Assembly: GCA_027605045.1 (NCBI GenBank)
Contig: JAQFWX010000001.1
Coordinates: 372,001 to 436,000, forward strand
Direction: 5' to 3'
Length of the DNA stretch: 64,000 nt
From: Phallus indusiatus
Taxonomy: Eukaryota > Basidiomycota > Agaricomycetes > Phallales > Phallaceae
Shown: positions 46,481 through 59,402 of the stretch, in pieces
Layout: every line of letters starts with the position of its first letter
Position numbering within the stretch: position 1 is the first letter of the stretch
Position numbers and translations under genes: made by a program
Notes under the pieces: generated by a model
What the model saw: only the letters and a program-made list of their open reading frames with translations
Database searches by the model: none
What the model was told of the DNA's origin: nothing

Positions 46481-48066
46481 ATGATTTTCGTTCTTCTCCC
46501 GTTCTTCTTGGGTTTTTTGGGCTGTGAGGCGCAGACCGTAACGATTCCCGTCCCGAGCTGTACAGTATCATCTCAGAATTGGGTGAGATATTTTCTTACC
46601 TTGCGTTCTTTGCGACGATGATCGCTGATCTTGTTGATAGGCAACAAACAACGAAGGACAGAGCCCATGTTTAGGTACCATCGTAGTCTCAAATTCTAGA
46701 CCATCATTTCTCAGTTTTGTATAGTTGCGACAGCGCTCATCAATGCATGCTCACCAGAATGTCAGTTTTGCTGTGGCTACTCTTGAAAAAAATTGAAAGC
46801 CATATCGATTTGTTTCATCTAGCTCCTACCGATCTAATGACATTAAACAACTCACAAAATTCTTACAATCCGCCGCCTCGTAATAGCGCCAATGCTTGCA
46901 CTTGTAGTAGTGTAACATACTCGATGGTCTCTGCTTGCGCAATATGTCAAGGAGGTTTGGCCGGAACGTAAGACTGATTCTTAAACATTTGATATTTGTT
47001 GAAACAAACTTATTGAGAAAAACACCGTATAGCTGGACAGGATTAGGAACTAAATCTTGGATTGCAAACTGCCCTGCAAACGTAACGTCGCTAACGTTGT
47101 AAGTATTAGTCCATATTATACACAGGTGACAAGCATCGTATAATCTGATTTATAACTCCTAAGCTTTCCACAACCGGTCCCGTCCGGTGTTTTTATTCCC
47201 ACTTGGGCGTTCCTAAACGTGACTGCCAATGTACGGTTCTTTTTACATCTGAACTCCAAATTCTTGTATTTTGCTAAGAACACAAAAATCTTGTGGATAG
47301 GGTGACTTTTTTTCGGCGGATACGGCTGAGCAGCTAGCCAACGAACATCAACCTGATGTCACGACCGGCGTGGATCCCCTTCCTTCATCAACAACCAATG
47401 CCCCATCCTCCAGCGGTACACACTCATCTTCTTCAGGATCGTCGTCGGCTGCAAATCAGACATCGCCGCCCGCCCAAGGCCACAGTAAAACCAACGGTGG
47501 TGTCATTGCAGGGGCCGTCGTCGGAAGCCTTGTAGGAGTCGCTTGTATAGTCCTCGTGGTGTTCTTTTATATCCGTTATCGCAACGAAAGAAAGCCTCGA
47601 AGACATTACGAAGGAAATTACGAGAAAAAAGAGGAGAAAATTGAGCCTGGTTTGATGAGCGGGTCCACCACACAATCAACCATGGCGATGCCTGTCACCA
47701 GTTACGCTCCGTTAAAGTTATACGTATGTGCAAATGCTTGACTGTGTTAACGTTGTTAGTTGGTTGTAAGACGCTGATAATTTATGATCACAGGACCCTG
47801 AAGATCCGTCCACCTTCCCGACTCAGCCCTTGTCTGCCTTGATACCCACGAGTCCGTCGGGGGCCAGCACTTTCACACATTCAAGGAACATTTCCGAGGA
47901 CACGACGATAAATCGGGTTCAACAAGGCCACTCAAGAGAACCATCTTCCGACACAACATCTATTCAGTCTTCTATGACTGGGAATGGAACTGTGGGAAGA
48001 ACCCCTAACACTCCTAACGGAGGATATAATCCAAGTGGTGTCATCCATCGGACAATTCCAGAGTAA
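46481..48066 (+). CDS. Single-pass membrane glycoprotein with cysteine-rich ectodomain
   Basis: The start MIFVLLPFFLGFLGCEAQ is a signal peptide. The ectodomain has a Cys/Trp-rich pattern common in mushroom proteins: W, then NNEGQSPCL, ANACTCSSVTYSMVSACAICQGG, SWTGLGTKSWIANCP, and FPQPVPSGVFIPTWAFLNV. A Ser/Thr-rich stalk (near 47370-47480) leads to one membrane segment (GVIAGAVVGSLVGVACIVLVVFF, about 47502-47570), followed by a basic KPRRHYE stop-transfer part and a disordered cytosolic tail with many Ser/Thr-Pro sites, ending HRTIPE. This layout suggests a cell-surface sensor or adhesin; the function is unknown. Seven or so exons are separated by about 50-nt introns. Confidence 0.75.
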
Positions 48067-49700
48067 AATAGCACTGACAAACGCGGTACATTTGAGTATC
48101 CTACCTCTTGAAGAAACCTTTTCCCATGTTTTATGTTTATTAATGGCTTGTCTGCGTGTGTGTGTATGTACGTTCCGCTTTGTGATGTATCTTTGATCGT
48201 CGTCTTTTCTTGAGACTCTAATACGAAATGCGAGTGCCCCAGTCTATTGTCCGCTGAAATTTTGAAACATTTGATTTCTTCTCAATTCAATAAATTGTCG
48301 CTGATGGCACGAGGCGCACCAGTATCAAACACATTGACTTAGACGACACGCCGTCTCAAAATCGGGCGCTCCGAGACGACAGTGACGATATATAAACAGC
48401 TTATCCCGGGCCAGCGCCAGCCACCAAAAGTTCTTTTTCCTAACTTTCTCAGTTGTCTGTTATCGCTTTGCTTTCTGTTGGACAATGTATACCACGTCGC
48501 CTGGGAATTTGAATTGCTAACAAGCTCGTTTGATCGGTCCTTGGACATGGAACTATTATAATAATGACAGTTTCGCCAAAGCTTCACTACTAGTAGTATT
48601 TGACAAGTATACGTGCAAGCATTTCAGCCTGCTTGATTCTGAGGCTGTCCTGCTTGTCTATCCTCATCTCCATGCAGTGGCGATGCCCTTGTCTTTTTTC
48701 TATGACTTTGAGCGTCGTTGATGTTACATCAGCATGGAAGATCTTCTAAATCTTGTTTAGGTCTTTTCCTCCTTTTTTTGTTTATTTTTCGGGGCCCTGA
48801 TCGGTTCATCGTAGACATCCACCTCCTGTGCGCACAGGCTTGGAATGTTCTGTCATTATTGGATCGGTACGAATGGAGGAGACACATCTATATACATAGT
48901 ATTCATGTTATCGGTGCGGAGCTGAATATAGATTTTAAAACGTAATTAGAACTGTGATCCATCTTCACTCGACAGACTACAAGAAAAGCCTCATACCCGT
49001 TTTTTACTCCTTGGGGAGTCCGAGGCGTGAACAATGACTAGGACCGACGAAATGAGATCCAATTTGACCAATTTATAAGTGAGATAACGCTTTTTGAAAT
49101 CGTATTCTAATAAGTCAACTCAGCTAAGGTAGTTGACGTTGAGGACCGTGATGCTTTCCAAGTTTTTCCGGACTATGTAGGTAGGACAAGAAAACTCTGC
49201 CCAGGCCTCGTAAGCTACAAGACAGCCAGGTTCATACCGTTGTAGTTTTGGCCAATGTCCAACGAGAGACGGAGTTTCAAATTTCAAATTTCAAGTCCTC
49301 AAATCTTTACCATGTCTTTGCATAATGCATACTGCGGTATTCATTTGACTATCAAAGTTTGGAGAGAATGATTGGAGCTTGACTGAATAACTAAACGGAA
49401 GTAATCCCCATGAAATTATCGTCAAAGAACGTGTTTCATTCGAGAAAATGGGAGAAAATTTCATCGGTCCACGATGGTTTTCGCCCACCCTTACCAAGTT
49501 TTGGTCAAAGTATCTATAGCCCGTGGGAGAAAACGTTGCAGGTACTGGAGGACAATAATCTAGGATTATAAACTCGACTGAAAACTCTTTTTTTCGTTGC
49601 TATCAGCTATACCAACTATCGACAGTAATTGTCGCCATCCCTCTATCACTTCAGCTCCAGCTACTACCCATAAACCCTGACTACCATGGTCTCTATCTCA
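48067..49700. other. Intergenic stretch
   Basis: Nothing recognisable was found on either strand. Short frames at 48339-48587 (minus) and 49291-49497 (minus) have no motif. Confidence 0.45.
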
Positions 49701-49744
49701 ACTTTTCAGAAACCATCGTTGCCCCAAAAACACCGCTGCCGAGC

Positions 49745-51380
49745 TTGAAACGTAAACATTCAGCTACAGACTCGGACTGCGTTGACGACAGCCACCCCAA
49801 GAGACGCCGAGCAGACCAAGATACATCATTCGATTATACCCTTGTAGCAGCATCTTCTTCGGTCGAATTGAACGTTGCGCAGTGCGAAACAGAGACCAAG
49901 ACACCATTTGCTCAGATTGAAAAATTGAAATCAGAGCTGAAGGAAGTAAGAGAGCGCCTTGGGCGCGTAGAACGAGTAAAAGCCCATCTCCTTCTATCTC
50001 CAATCAGTTTTTAATTCCTTTTGATTCAGGAATTCATCCAAAAATCCAACATAATATCACGTGTGATTGAGATGACCCATTGCAGTATTTGCAAAGAATC
50101 TATACAAAATCCGTACACGTATGTACCTTCTCACTTCCACTCGTTCGTAACCATAGTCCTTATACTTACTTTCCAGACTTGAATGCGGGCATTCTGCATG
50201 TCGTTGGTGTTTGAGGAAATGGTGGATGACGATAGGCACACCAGCGTCATTTAGCCATGATGCAATTGTTGGAATCTCGACGGACGAGGAGAGTAACGAA
50301 GAAACTACATCAGACCCCGGACGAAGTACCCATCGCCGTCGCACTGTCTCACAATTAGTCCTACATTCGAGAAAGCAATGTCCGGAGTGTAGACAGATCG
50401 CAACGAGACGACCCGTGCCAGACTTCAGGCTGCGAGATATCGTTGACGCCTTGCAGCCTTCACCGCTTTCGTTGACGGCTCGAATGAAGAGAGACGAGGA
50501 ATGGAGTCGACTCAGACAGAAAGATGCGCGGAAGGCAATCTTTCCATCCAGTGCTGATGGCTCAGCGATAAGAAGTGCTCCAACTCAGCCAGCCTATGTA
50601 ATCCTTCCGTCAGTCGCTCAGGGTCGAATTGAAACTCCTCTTCCGAGTTTTTTTCACAACGCTCGTCCGAATGGCATTCAACAACATCGTACGGAAAGGA
50701 GATTGCAGCCTTACGATATTACACACTCAGCACGGAGAGAACGACGCAGATTGGGACCGTACGATCCTGTCCGTGAAGCTTGTAGGACAACAGAGGAACA
50801 GTCGGAACCACAATCATATTCACTTCCCTCATCACTTCCGACTGAACATGCACGTGTGCATCTTAATCAAGAATTATTCCTGCAACCAAAATCGTCATTA
50901 CTCCCTCGGCCATTCAATCTTTCGTTCCTCGACACTCCTCCATCCCTGGATGCTCCACTTCTTCCTCCTCTTCGATCTCTGGAGCATCCTCAAGAGCCCG
51001 AACTTAGTATCACGCTAGAACCTTCTTTTTCCGAACCTCAATTATCACAGCTCCAACGATCAGCGTTTTCTTCCCGGTCCCGGTCTCAGCCGAATCCCCA
51101 GCCTCCGCTACCTTCATTCCATGAACTGCTCTCATTTTTATCCTCATCTGACGTGACTTTGCCCCCTTTGCTGAGCAATTTACCTATGACTCTTGTTCAA
51201 ACGCCAAGTCACCAGCTCAGCGTTTGTCTATCAGACGGTGGGGTTGAGTCGAATGATGGCGACAGAAGAAATCACGGCGCTCGTGAAAACCAAAACGAAG
51301 AAGATAACAATGGTGCAGCCACATCCATCTCATCTGAGATCAGCGGTGATGTCCAAATCGGAGCTGACTTAGAAAACTAA
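49745..51380 (+). CDS. RING-finger protein with coiled coil and long insert in the RING
   Basis: The 5' end is unsettled: the frame is open upstream of 49745 without a clear ATG, so another exon is likely. Visible parts are a nuclear-localisation-like KRKHSATDSD...PKRRR, a heptad region (AQIEKLKSELKEVRERLGRVER), then MTHCSICKESIQNPYT, intron, LECGHSACRWCLRKWW. The last zinc pair is QCPECRQIATRRPVPDF. About 50 residues (with TDEESNEETTSD) separate CLRKWW from CPEC, far more than in a usual RING. The rest is Pro/Ser-rich and disordered, ending SGDVQIGADLEN. It is probably an E3 ubiquitin ligase or a structural RING protein. Confidence 0.7.
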
Positions 51381-53173
51381 CTGTGATACAATTCAGCCTT
51401 CGGTGTGTTTCCGCATCAATACTTTTTTAAATACTATTATTACGTTTCTTATTTTGTAGACCACATTTCTTTTTCTCTCATCGTTTATTCAATTTTTTAT
51501 CTTCAATACCCATGTACCACCATTCTTCCAACTCATCTGTCTCGTAGCATTTTCATGTAGTTTTTCAAATCATGTAATTTGTACCATATATCCTGTATAT
51601 TCCTACTCCTGTGTACCCCGAATCATGTATATACCTAACCTTTTTTTCCCCCGTTGTATTCAAATAGCGCTTCTTTTCGTTTTGTAACGATAGTACATAT
51701 ATTCTCGTAAAATTCTGATTATACGAACAATCACTTGTCGAAATAAATACTGGAATAACATTGGGAATAACATTGAAAATGATGACACGATTGGCAACAC
51801 TAATCAAATATTCCGAATCTACATAATGCTTTTTATAATGTCCGGACTTTCAAAAACAGTACATCACTGGTATTGCTCCGAGCTTTAAAAAGCCGGTGAA
51901 GTACCAGAAGGTAACGACTTTAATTGGTATTATCGGGATCTTATCTTGGTTCTTTCCAAGGGATCCGGACAAGTACCCTGGGACTCCTTACCTGAATGAA
52001 GGTACCGGTAAGGATTCGAACGTTTTGATATAAAGAACGACGTCATTATGCTCAAGCCTGTCCTGATCTTTTGTTCGTCGAGAACTCCCTTGATGGCTAC
52101 CAGGGTTTAGGTATTCAGAATCTTAACCTTCAACCTGGAAGGAGGAGGCGCTAGCATGACATCCATGCGCCACCACGTCCTGTCAGTGACTCGGTGCTCA
52201 GCGCACATCCCGTGATTCCTGTCTTCATCGCCATGGGACTTGAGTGGAGCTGTCGGGGTCCTCACCAGCAGCACTTCGCCGGCGTTCTTTCACGCCGCAT
52301 TGTTTAGTACTCCCTAACGACTCTTGACAGAAAACACCCGAAAGTTATGCTCAAAGTGATGGCATCGATATCAGGATCCCTCGACTTCGCGTCGATCCGA
52401 ACACAGCTCACCCCTCGTTTCACTACAGTCTACGGACAGAATTCGGGAAAACCAGCTAATAAGCCCGGTGCAGGGTAACTATGTATGAGCACACTGACAC
52501 AGATCAGCTCAACCAAAATTGTTCGTGTTTCTTCTGGGAATTCGTAGGTTCATATGCATGAACGAAACTTGAAGACAGGGATTTTGATGGGTGTACATAT
52601 CTTGTGAACCTCGTGATTCTGAGGGTCTATGATGGGAAAAAAACTTGGACAACGTAAATTGGCCGGACGACTCGTTCGTCCAGCACGTTGGTGTTTGCAG
52701 GATCTCGTTCAACATGTCTACATTGTCGGACAGGCACATCAGCAAAGGTCCTCGTCACCTTGTAGCTCAGTTAAATTACGCGGAGCATCTTATTGATCAT
52801 AATTGTTTCATTATGACATGCTGAGTGCGTCATGAATTGGAGCGTGTTATGCTAACATTATGGTTAATTTATCTGAGGGTCTGTGTTTTCACTGACTAGT
52901 ACTTGGGGACTATCTTGCATATATGCTCTAGTTGCTAATCACTCCAAATGCCACCGATCCCTACTTGAGCAATTTTCTTCAACTATCCTTTCGAGAGCGT
53001 TTGTTTCCGTCGCCCTGAAGCTCTAAATGCCGGATCTTCCGGTGCAGGCTTGATACAATAGAGTCCCCGGGACCAATGATATTGTTTCAGAAGCATATAA
53101 GTACTCGAGAAAAGCGAATTTCACCACAACAAAACCTGTTAAGACTTTATTCGACTTTACAAAAACTTCTGTC
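51381..53173. other. Intergenic stretch, gene-poor
   Basis: No supported gene. A frame at 52509-52745 (minus) has no motif. The stretch near 53090-53170 is the probable promoter of the secreted-peptide gene (cataagtactcgag, then cacaacaaaacc before the ATG). Confidence 0.45.
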
Positions 53174-53802
53174 ATGTTCTTCCCAGCTCACTGCGTCAAG
53201 TTTGTCGCTGTTCTTATTGTTTTAACTATGGTCGGCGCTGCTCCCGCCCTCGTTGACATTAGGTATACATTCTTATGTCTTTGATAATGACACACCGTTA
53301 CAGCGATTCCTATTATGTAAGAGAATCTCTTCTGGTAAGCTAAAATTTATTTCTACTATATCTCACTCAAATCTCAGTGAATTTCCTTGAAACTTTGGGA
53401 GATGGTTTCTCTTCATAAATACTAGGGAACCCTGCAAAAAAATTTCCGAAAATTTCAAAAATTTTCAAAGGTCATTTTTAGACCAAAACTCATTTTTGAG
53501 AATTTTCAAAATTTTTTATTGGGGTTCCCTAGTACTTATCAATGAAAATTACGTCCCAAAATTTCAAAATAATTTACTGAGTTTTGAGCAAGCTATGCTT
53601 GGAATAAAATCGTGCTTAACCAGAAGAATTCTCTTATGTAATAGGAAGCGCTGTAACCGTATTCGAAGTGCTAGATCTGAGGTCAATATTAGGCAGTAAG
53701 TCTGTTGAGATGCAGCGAGGTTACAATGTCCTTAGACCTAACCTTTCTTCAAGATTTGATGGAACCGGTTGTCACGTACCCTCTTTATGTAACGTGATAT
53801 AA
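53174..53802 (+). CDS. Small secreted peptide, 52 residues, with a MITE in intron 1
   Basis: Exons 53174-53262, 53675-53695 (21 nt) and 53754-53802 sum to 159 nt and keep frame. The peptide starts MFFPAHCVKFVAVLIVLTMV, a signal peptide with likely cleavage near GAAPA, and ends GTGCHVPSLCNVI. Two cysteines lie six residues apart near the C-terminus. Intron 1 is 412 nt; removing the 353-bp MITE and one TA leaves 57 nt, a normal intron for this genome, which supports the model. Intron 2 has an ideal GTAAGT donor and a ctaac branch site before TTCAAG. Length, signal peptide and C-terminal cysteines recall the peptide genes in the inverted repeat, but the sequences do not align. Confidence 0.55.
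53301..53653 (+). mobile_element. 353-bp TA-flanked MITE, copy 2
   Basis: TA flanks lie at 53299-53300 and 53654-53655; ends are CAGCG...CGCTG. The sequence is identical over its whole length to the reverse complement of 24691-25043. It sits in intron 1 of the 52-residue peptide gene in sense or antisense (the element is nearly palindromic). No transposase is encoded. Confidence 0.88.
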
Positions 53803-54600
53803 AGTCCTTGTGGGACGATTATACATCACCCTCCAAATGTTACCTTCTCTTGCACAATTCACAAGTGTAAGGGAGCTACAGTGCCCACGAATGGTAACCA
53901 GCCTTTTTTACCAGTATTTTAGCTTCGTACTCATATCTTTTGTTTTATCAACGACCAGATGTCCTCATTATATTTCCTTTCTCCCTCTTTCTTTAGTTTA
54001 GATTTACACGATCAGATCTCTTATCCATCTTATATTTACATAGCTATAGTCCCTCAAAATTTAAATTGCGTACTATCTACGCATTATCCTGTCAGTTAGC
54101 AGCGAGCTTTTTCCTGAGATTGTTCGGGCCGCTCGTGGTCAGTCAATGATCAAAGAAGGACACGCAAATTACATGAGCTGCCCAAGGTCGGGAAACATCC
54201 ACGTTATAGTATATTTGTAAGAAATCTATAATGAGGACTACATTCCCTTCTGGTATTTTTTTTTTTAATGGAGCTAAAGTCTGTAAAATGTATGGACATA
54301 GTCCAGCATTCACGGACAGCTGGTCCCTTCTGGTATTATTAACATATGTAGAGTCTTTAATCATCAGATACAATACAACCTCATTTGGGCGTTATTTTAA
54401 CCCATCCCTATCTTTCTTGTTGACACTAGCCGTGGGTATAGAATAACTCGCCCATACACAATACCCGTTGAATTCACCTAGGAATGCACCGGTGTGTTAT
54501 GGAGGCCATTGTACCCAAAGGCAGTCGGTCCCATGATTGACCGCTTCTTTGTCTCCATTTACGAGAATTAATCGTAGACGTGCCAAACAATTTGACCAAA
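53803..54600. other. Intergenic stretch
   Basis: The 3' flank of the peptide gene, with a poly-T run near 54254. No gene was seen. Confidence 0.45.
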
Positions 54601-55262
54601 TCTCGGAGGGAAATTCTCCGGGCAAGTTCCCGAAGACGTTATGAAAGAGGAACAGTCCAGCTTGTACCCTCTTTTGGGATTTCTTCGAGAAAAGACATCA
54701 CGTTTTCCCAGCACACACATCCTAGTGGACCACAGTTCATGTATATCGGTCTATGAATGAGATCCACTGTCCATGAGACCCTGCAAATACAACACGACAG
54801 CTCTTGATTGGCCACTGAGACCGACTCGGAGTTTCCCAACATAAAATTTATCCCTTCCCGCCTCGTCTTTTCAACCACACTTTTCAACGAGTTATTGTGT
54901 TTCAGCCATTGTTTACTGATTGGCAATAGTGTGAAACGTTTATGCCTAATACGACCTTGATGAGTAGCTAGTAGCGAAATGCTAAGACCTGGACACAGAG
55001 CTTATCTACTCTACAATTGGTCGGAGGTTGAATCTTTGCCGAAGTTTCCTATGCCGGTGGCTATAAAACAACGCAAGGCCGTGTACTTATTTAACGTTAA
55101 CTTTCTTTCTCGGATCTTGTGCGACAGTCGCGATACCAAGACTGAGTACTGAGGATTAGACAGCGTGTCTTCATCGGGGGAGGCCCAGACTGGATGAAAC
55201 AGATTATGACACGATGTTTCTGTACGTTTTTTCCGTGAACACTTCGTTGTTCTAGCCGTCAA
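54600..55262 (-). pseudogene. Possible RING-like relic
   Basis: On the minus strand the frame 54926-54639 contains ELSCCICRVSW, then MNCGPLGCVCWENVMSF. This resembles the first two zinc-binding pairs of a RING, with Pro in place of the His of CGH. Further left CPENFPP could be the last pair but is out of frame. A frame upstream (55262-55011) ends HKIRERKLTLNKYTALRCF. No complete gene could be joined. Confidence 0.3.
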
Positions 55263-55510
55263 GTTCTCATCGATAACGGATAGTCCCTAAAACAAACGAG
55301 CTAGACAATTTCAACCGGTGGAAAATTGGAATATAAGTGTTCTACATGAGTTGGTATATTTATTAATTCCCTTCCGGGCACGGGTAATGGTAAGTACACA
55401 TTCTTGTTTAATCTGTTACACAAGAAGACACAGACGAAAACAATGAAATTCGATCAGTGGTGTCGACAATAAAAACTAACATAAATTCACGCGATAGTCA
55501 TTTTAAAGGA

Positions 55511-56368
55511 CTAACTTTTGGGTAGCGGACGTTGCAGAGATATTAGATGGGCTAAGATGTGTTCCCTTCCTTTACGCAACACTTCTTCATCGAGTGTCCA
55601 GTTCGAATCGAGGGTGTCATGCTCTAGCTCATCTATATCTTCCTCGCTTTCCCCTTCTGCCTCGCAGAATTCCTGAAAAAAGTTTAAGTCAAATATATAC
55701 GGGCATGGGATTGAATACGAACCTTGTCATTTTCCTCATTGCTAACGCAGTCCTCATTGAGGATTGTGAATCCACCGACGATGTTCTCATAATGAGAACA
55801 GGACAGCCCGGCCACCGGGGACACTTTGTCGTCGTCTTCTGGATCTTCTTGGTTCAAATCCAGGACTTGAAGCTTCAATTTAGCCCTTCGATTTCTGAAC
55901 CAGTTATCAATTCGCTTTCTGTAGCTAAACTCCAACGTTTCTTTTCAATATCAGTATTTGACATTCATATAAGATCACTCGCCTTGTATGCAAAATATCG
56001 ACCGTGTTCTCCTTGTCTTTGGGACAGGACTGAGAATTTTGAAGCCGGTCCTCTGTGAACAATAAGGCCCATTGGGATCTTGTTGATAATGTAGGGCGTT
56101 GTGTTGTTTGAAAGCACATTTCGAGAAACTCCCTTTCCCATTTATTCCACGTTAGTCTTGTGTTGTTATTGCAAGGAGTGTACTGTTTTTCAGGAAGGTC
56201 AAAGTGATTCGCCCGGCTTTCTTCCATATCGACATCAGCCACCTCCATTAGCGACGTCGACTGAGAATCCTCCACGCTCAGGTTCGATTGAGCGATTGAA
56301 GATGACGAGGCACTCTTGACTGAATTGACATTTCTAGCAGGTATTCGGATTTTCAAGCCGCTGCTCAT
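55511..56368 (-). CDS. Homeodomain transcription factor
   Basis: The start MSSGLKIRIPARNVNSVK leads into a Ser-rich acidic part. The homeodomain follows: TWNKWEREFLEMCFQTTQRPTLS and QWALLF for helices 1-2, then after an intron YRKRIDNWFRNRRAKLKLQVL for helix 3 with the diagnostic WFRNRR. Between the two lie about 22 residues (TEDRLQNSQSCPKDKENT...), so either the domain has a long loop or another splice removes them. The tail is acidic (EDPEDDDK, EGESEEDIDELEHD) and ends SLQRPLPKS at a TAG at 55511-55513. The last intron is well supported (EENDK joined to EFCEAE). It is not beside a MIP gene, so a mating-type locus is unlikely. Stress or development regulation is possible. Confidence 0.68.
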
Positions 56369-57100
56369 TCTCGAAATTTGCACTTGCGACGGAGATTCAA
56401 GGTGACGGTGGTATAATTGAAGGTTGGTTTGGAAGCGGATCTCGCAATGATGTGAAAGTTAAGAATCCACACAGTGAATTTAAGACCTTTTATATGTATT
56501 GTCTTTGAGTCAATGTCCTTAAGAACGCTTGTGGACATGTATACAACACAAATGGACGTCTTGTGCAGCCACCCTTGTTCGGCGCGATGATCGACAACGT
56601 CCCTGGACCACGTTAAATAGGTAACAAGACCAATTTTATAGTGCATGGACTGAGTACCTAAATAATATTTAATATTAATAAACAACTGCGAACTGCATCT
56701 CATACACTTCTATTTCTTGCTGACATCCGGTATATAGTGGATCTTGCCCGTGCGATACATCAAAATTGATTGTAGCTATAGGGAAAAATGATAGGAACTG
56801 ATATGGCGAAGGTCAAGTTTTGTGAGGCAGATGGTATCGTTCCAACGAAAGGTTTTGTGAACTTCGTGTTTACGGTCTTAACACGGATGATTGAGCGCGT
56901 AATGTTTGACTTGCATTATATTATATCACCCATATCTTCAACTTAAAAGAAGGATAAGAAAACGAAACAAAACGAAGGCGTCTGCAAGTACTTGCCTCGA
57001 TTTGACGTCTCCTGGCCTTGTAGTACTGTTACATAGAATACATCAAAGTAGGCATACATTAAAAATCTATCACATCACAAATAGCACAGTGGGAAATTAT

Positions 57101-59089
57101 CTATCCCGTCTTCCAAGACTCGACGATCCCGTTGGGGGGTAACAAGCCAAAGCGACTTATCGATGAGATCTTGCTATGCACGTCACGCTGAATCGGCGCG
57201 AACGATGCGGGGCTTCTGAAGAACTTGCGTCTTGAAGAGCGAGAGCTTTGAAAGCCATTTATAAACATTCGTTGTCTGCGCGCTCCTCCTCCATCTGATG
57301 TTTCGGGTGAACTTGAGTCTGACATCATGTCAACGTCCTCTATTTCGGATTCCGAAGGAGAGTCTACTTCTATACGGCCTTCGTGCGCCCTTCGAACGAT
57401 TTCTTTATGTCGATACATGAGTAAATGGGAAACTGCGATGTCAGTCAGGAGGAATCAATCACGAACTTTGTATCCGGTCGTCAAGGTCGCTTAATGCGGT
57501 AGGGTTAAACTCCATGCTTTCGTCCTCGTCTTCTAAATCTTGTGGCTTCCTACCAAGGATGTCGGCAAGACTCTGCCTTGGAACTTCTTGCAGCTGAACA
57601 GAAGGTGCGTGTGGTAGCTTGTGTAAGTTATTCATGACCACTTGCCTTGCACCCGACGTTAGAAATGGCGGTCCGACACATCCGAGTTAAAAGACTTACA
57701 ACACCCGATCCAAATAAGATTCACGAGCATTGACATCGTCCATATTGTTCTCTACTATCTCTAACCGATACCGTGGGCCGAACCATTCAAAGTATTCGTT
57801 CCATGGGAGATTACGATCAATCTCGTCCTCTATACCCAACGCGCAGGCCGTTTCGTATGTCCATAACCGCGCAACGTTCTTGGTTGTATAACCTCCTCCT
57901 CCGAGCAAAATGAGAGGTAGACCTGATTTGCGCAAGTGCTGAACACACATGGCATGTCCTTCCATCGTGACGTTGAAACATCCGAGCTTGTCTCCCGCCA
58001 GCGAATCAGCGCCACATTGTAGAACGACGACGGCAGGTCGATACCATTCCAGGATACTGTCGATGATCTGTCAATGTAATGTATACCGAAACATTAGGAT
58101 GTTGCCAGGAATGATTAGTGCGCGCCAACGTACCGGTACAAAGACCTTTTTGAGTCCAGCATCCGTCAATCCGTCTCTGAGAGGCACATTCAACGAGTAC
58201 CCTAATCCTTTTCCCATTCCAATATCACTGACAGTCCCTGTTCCTGGAAAATATTCCCCGAACTTGTGGAAGCTGCACGTCAAAACCCTGTCGGTAGTGT
58301 AGAAAGCTTCCTCGACCCCGTCACCGTGGTGGCAGTCAATGTCGATGTATAATACACGGGAATACGTTCTTAGAAGCTCCAAAATTGCCAGTACGATGTC
58401 GTTGATGTAGCAGAAGCCTGATGCTTCTCTCTTTTTGGCATGGTGCAGACCGCCTGCCCAGTTGATTGCGATGTCTGCTTGACCGTTGTTTATCATGTGT
58501 GCCGCATCTAGAATCAGCTCGATCAGACTATACGAGACGTATATATATTTAATGCTTGATCTCTCACCTACAGAGCCACCAGCTGATATCGAACAGAATT
58601 CAAACACGCCTTCAAATGCTGGGTTATCATCTCCTACCAAGACTTCAAACCACATTAAAACCAAATGAATAAAGATGACAAAGACAGCATTCATACATCG
58701 TTGGCCACCTATAGTCAACTCGTCACAAGTTTCCGGAGTTACTTTATTTAGAAATTCTATATATTCGTCGGTGTGGAAAGCGGTCATGTCCTCGGGTGTA
58801 GATCTGCGAGGCCTCTTTAGGTGAACGTTGAGAGTTAAGCTCAGAGTTAATGAGGTATAGAAACCTAACTAACATACCAAAACTTTCATTCGATCTAACA
58901 TGCCATACGCAGAAACCAAATCGTGCGTCATGCGTATCCGGTGTGGCTTCATAGGGTGACCCAGTCCATAAGAGAAAGTTCCGACATCGGCTAGAGTTTG
59001 GTTGTCAATTTGAATTTCGGAACGGAGGAATCAAATAATTTTGTTTAACACCCACGATCATAAAAGTACGCCACTCGTTTTTGCGGCAT
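57101..59089 (-). CDS. Class I histone deacetylase (Rpd3/Hos2 type)
   Basis: From [12 protein letters not shown] (ATG at 59089) the exons give [135 protein letters not shown] and [19 protein letters not shown]. These hold the catalytic His pair, the zinc ligands ([14 protein letters not shown]) and [18 protein letters not shown], so the enzyme should be active. The C-terminal part ([18 protein letters not shown]...) is acidic and disordered. It removes acetyl groups from histone tails in nuclear co-repressor or Set3-like complexes. About eight introns. Rpd3 versus Hos2 cannot be settled by eye. Confidence 0.88.
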
Positions 59090-59402
59090 GAACGATGAGA
59101 AATGAGTTGTAGATTGAAAGAGACTTGAAGGGCTGAAAGAGATCACGTGCACGCTAATTACGTAATCGTTATCAATCCCGTCACAACAACGCTGAGCCTG
59201 TTCCTTACGACACTCCCTCAACAAACAACATTGCTATGTATGTGTTCATAATCTTATTGTTCAAATGATGTTTTTCTGATATAAGATGAAGAGTCTCTCT
59301 TAATTGCCTATTTTATTTTCCAAGAAATTCAAACCTTTGAGTGGTTCTCCAAAACCTAGCAAATACCCTCACCAAAAGGAAGACCTCCCTTTTTACAACG
59401 CT

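Noticed and set aside
55511..59089. A mating-type locus around the homeodomain gene
   Set aside because: There is only one homeodomain gene, no divergent partner and no MIP gene; neighbours are HDAC and CHS5.
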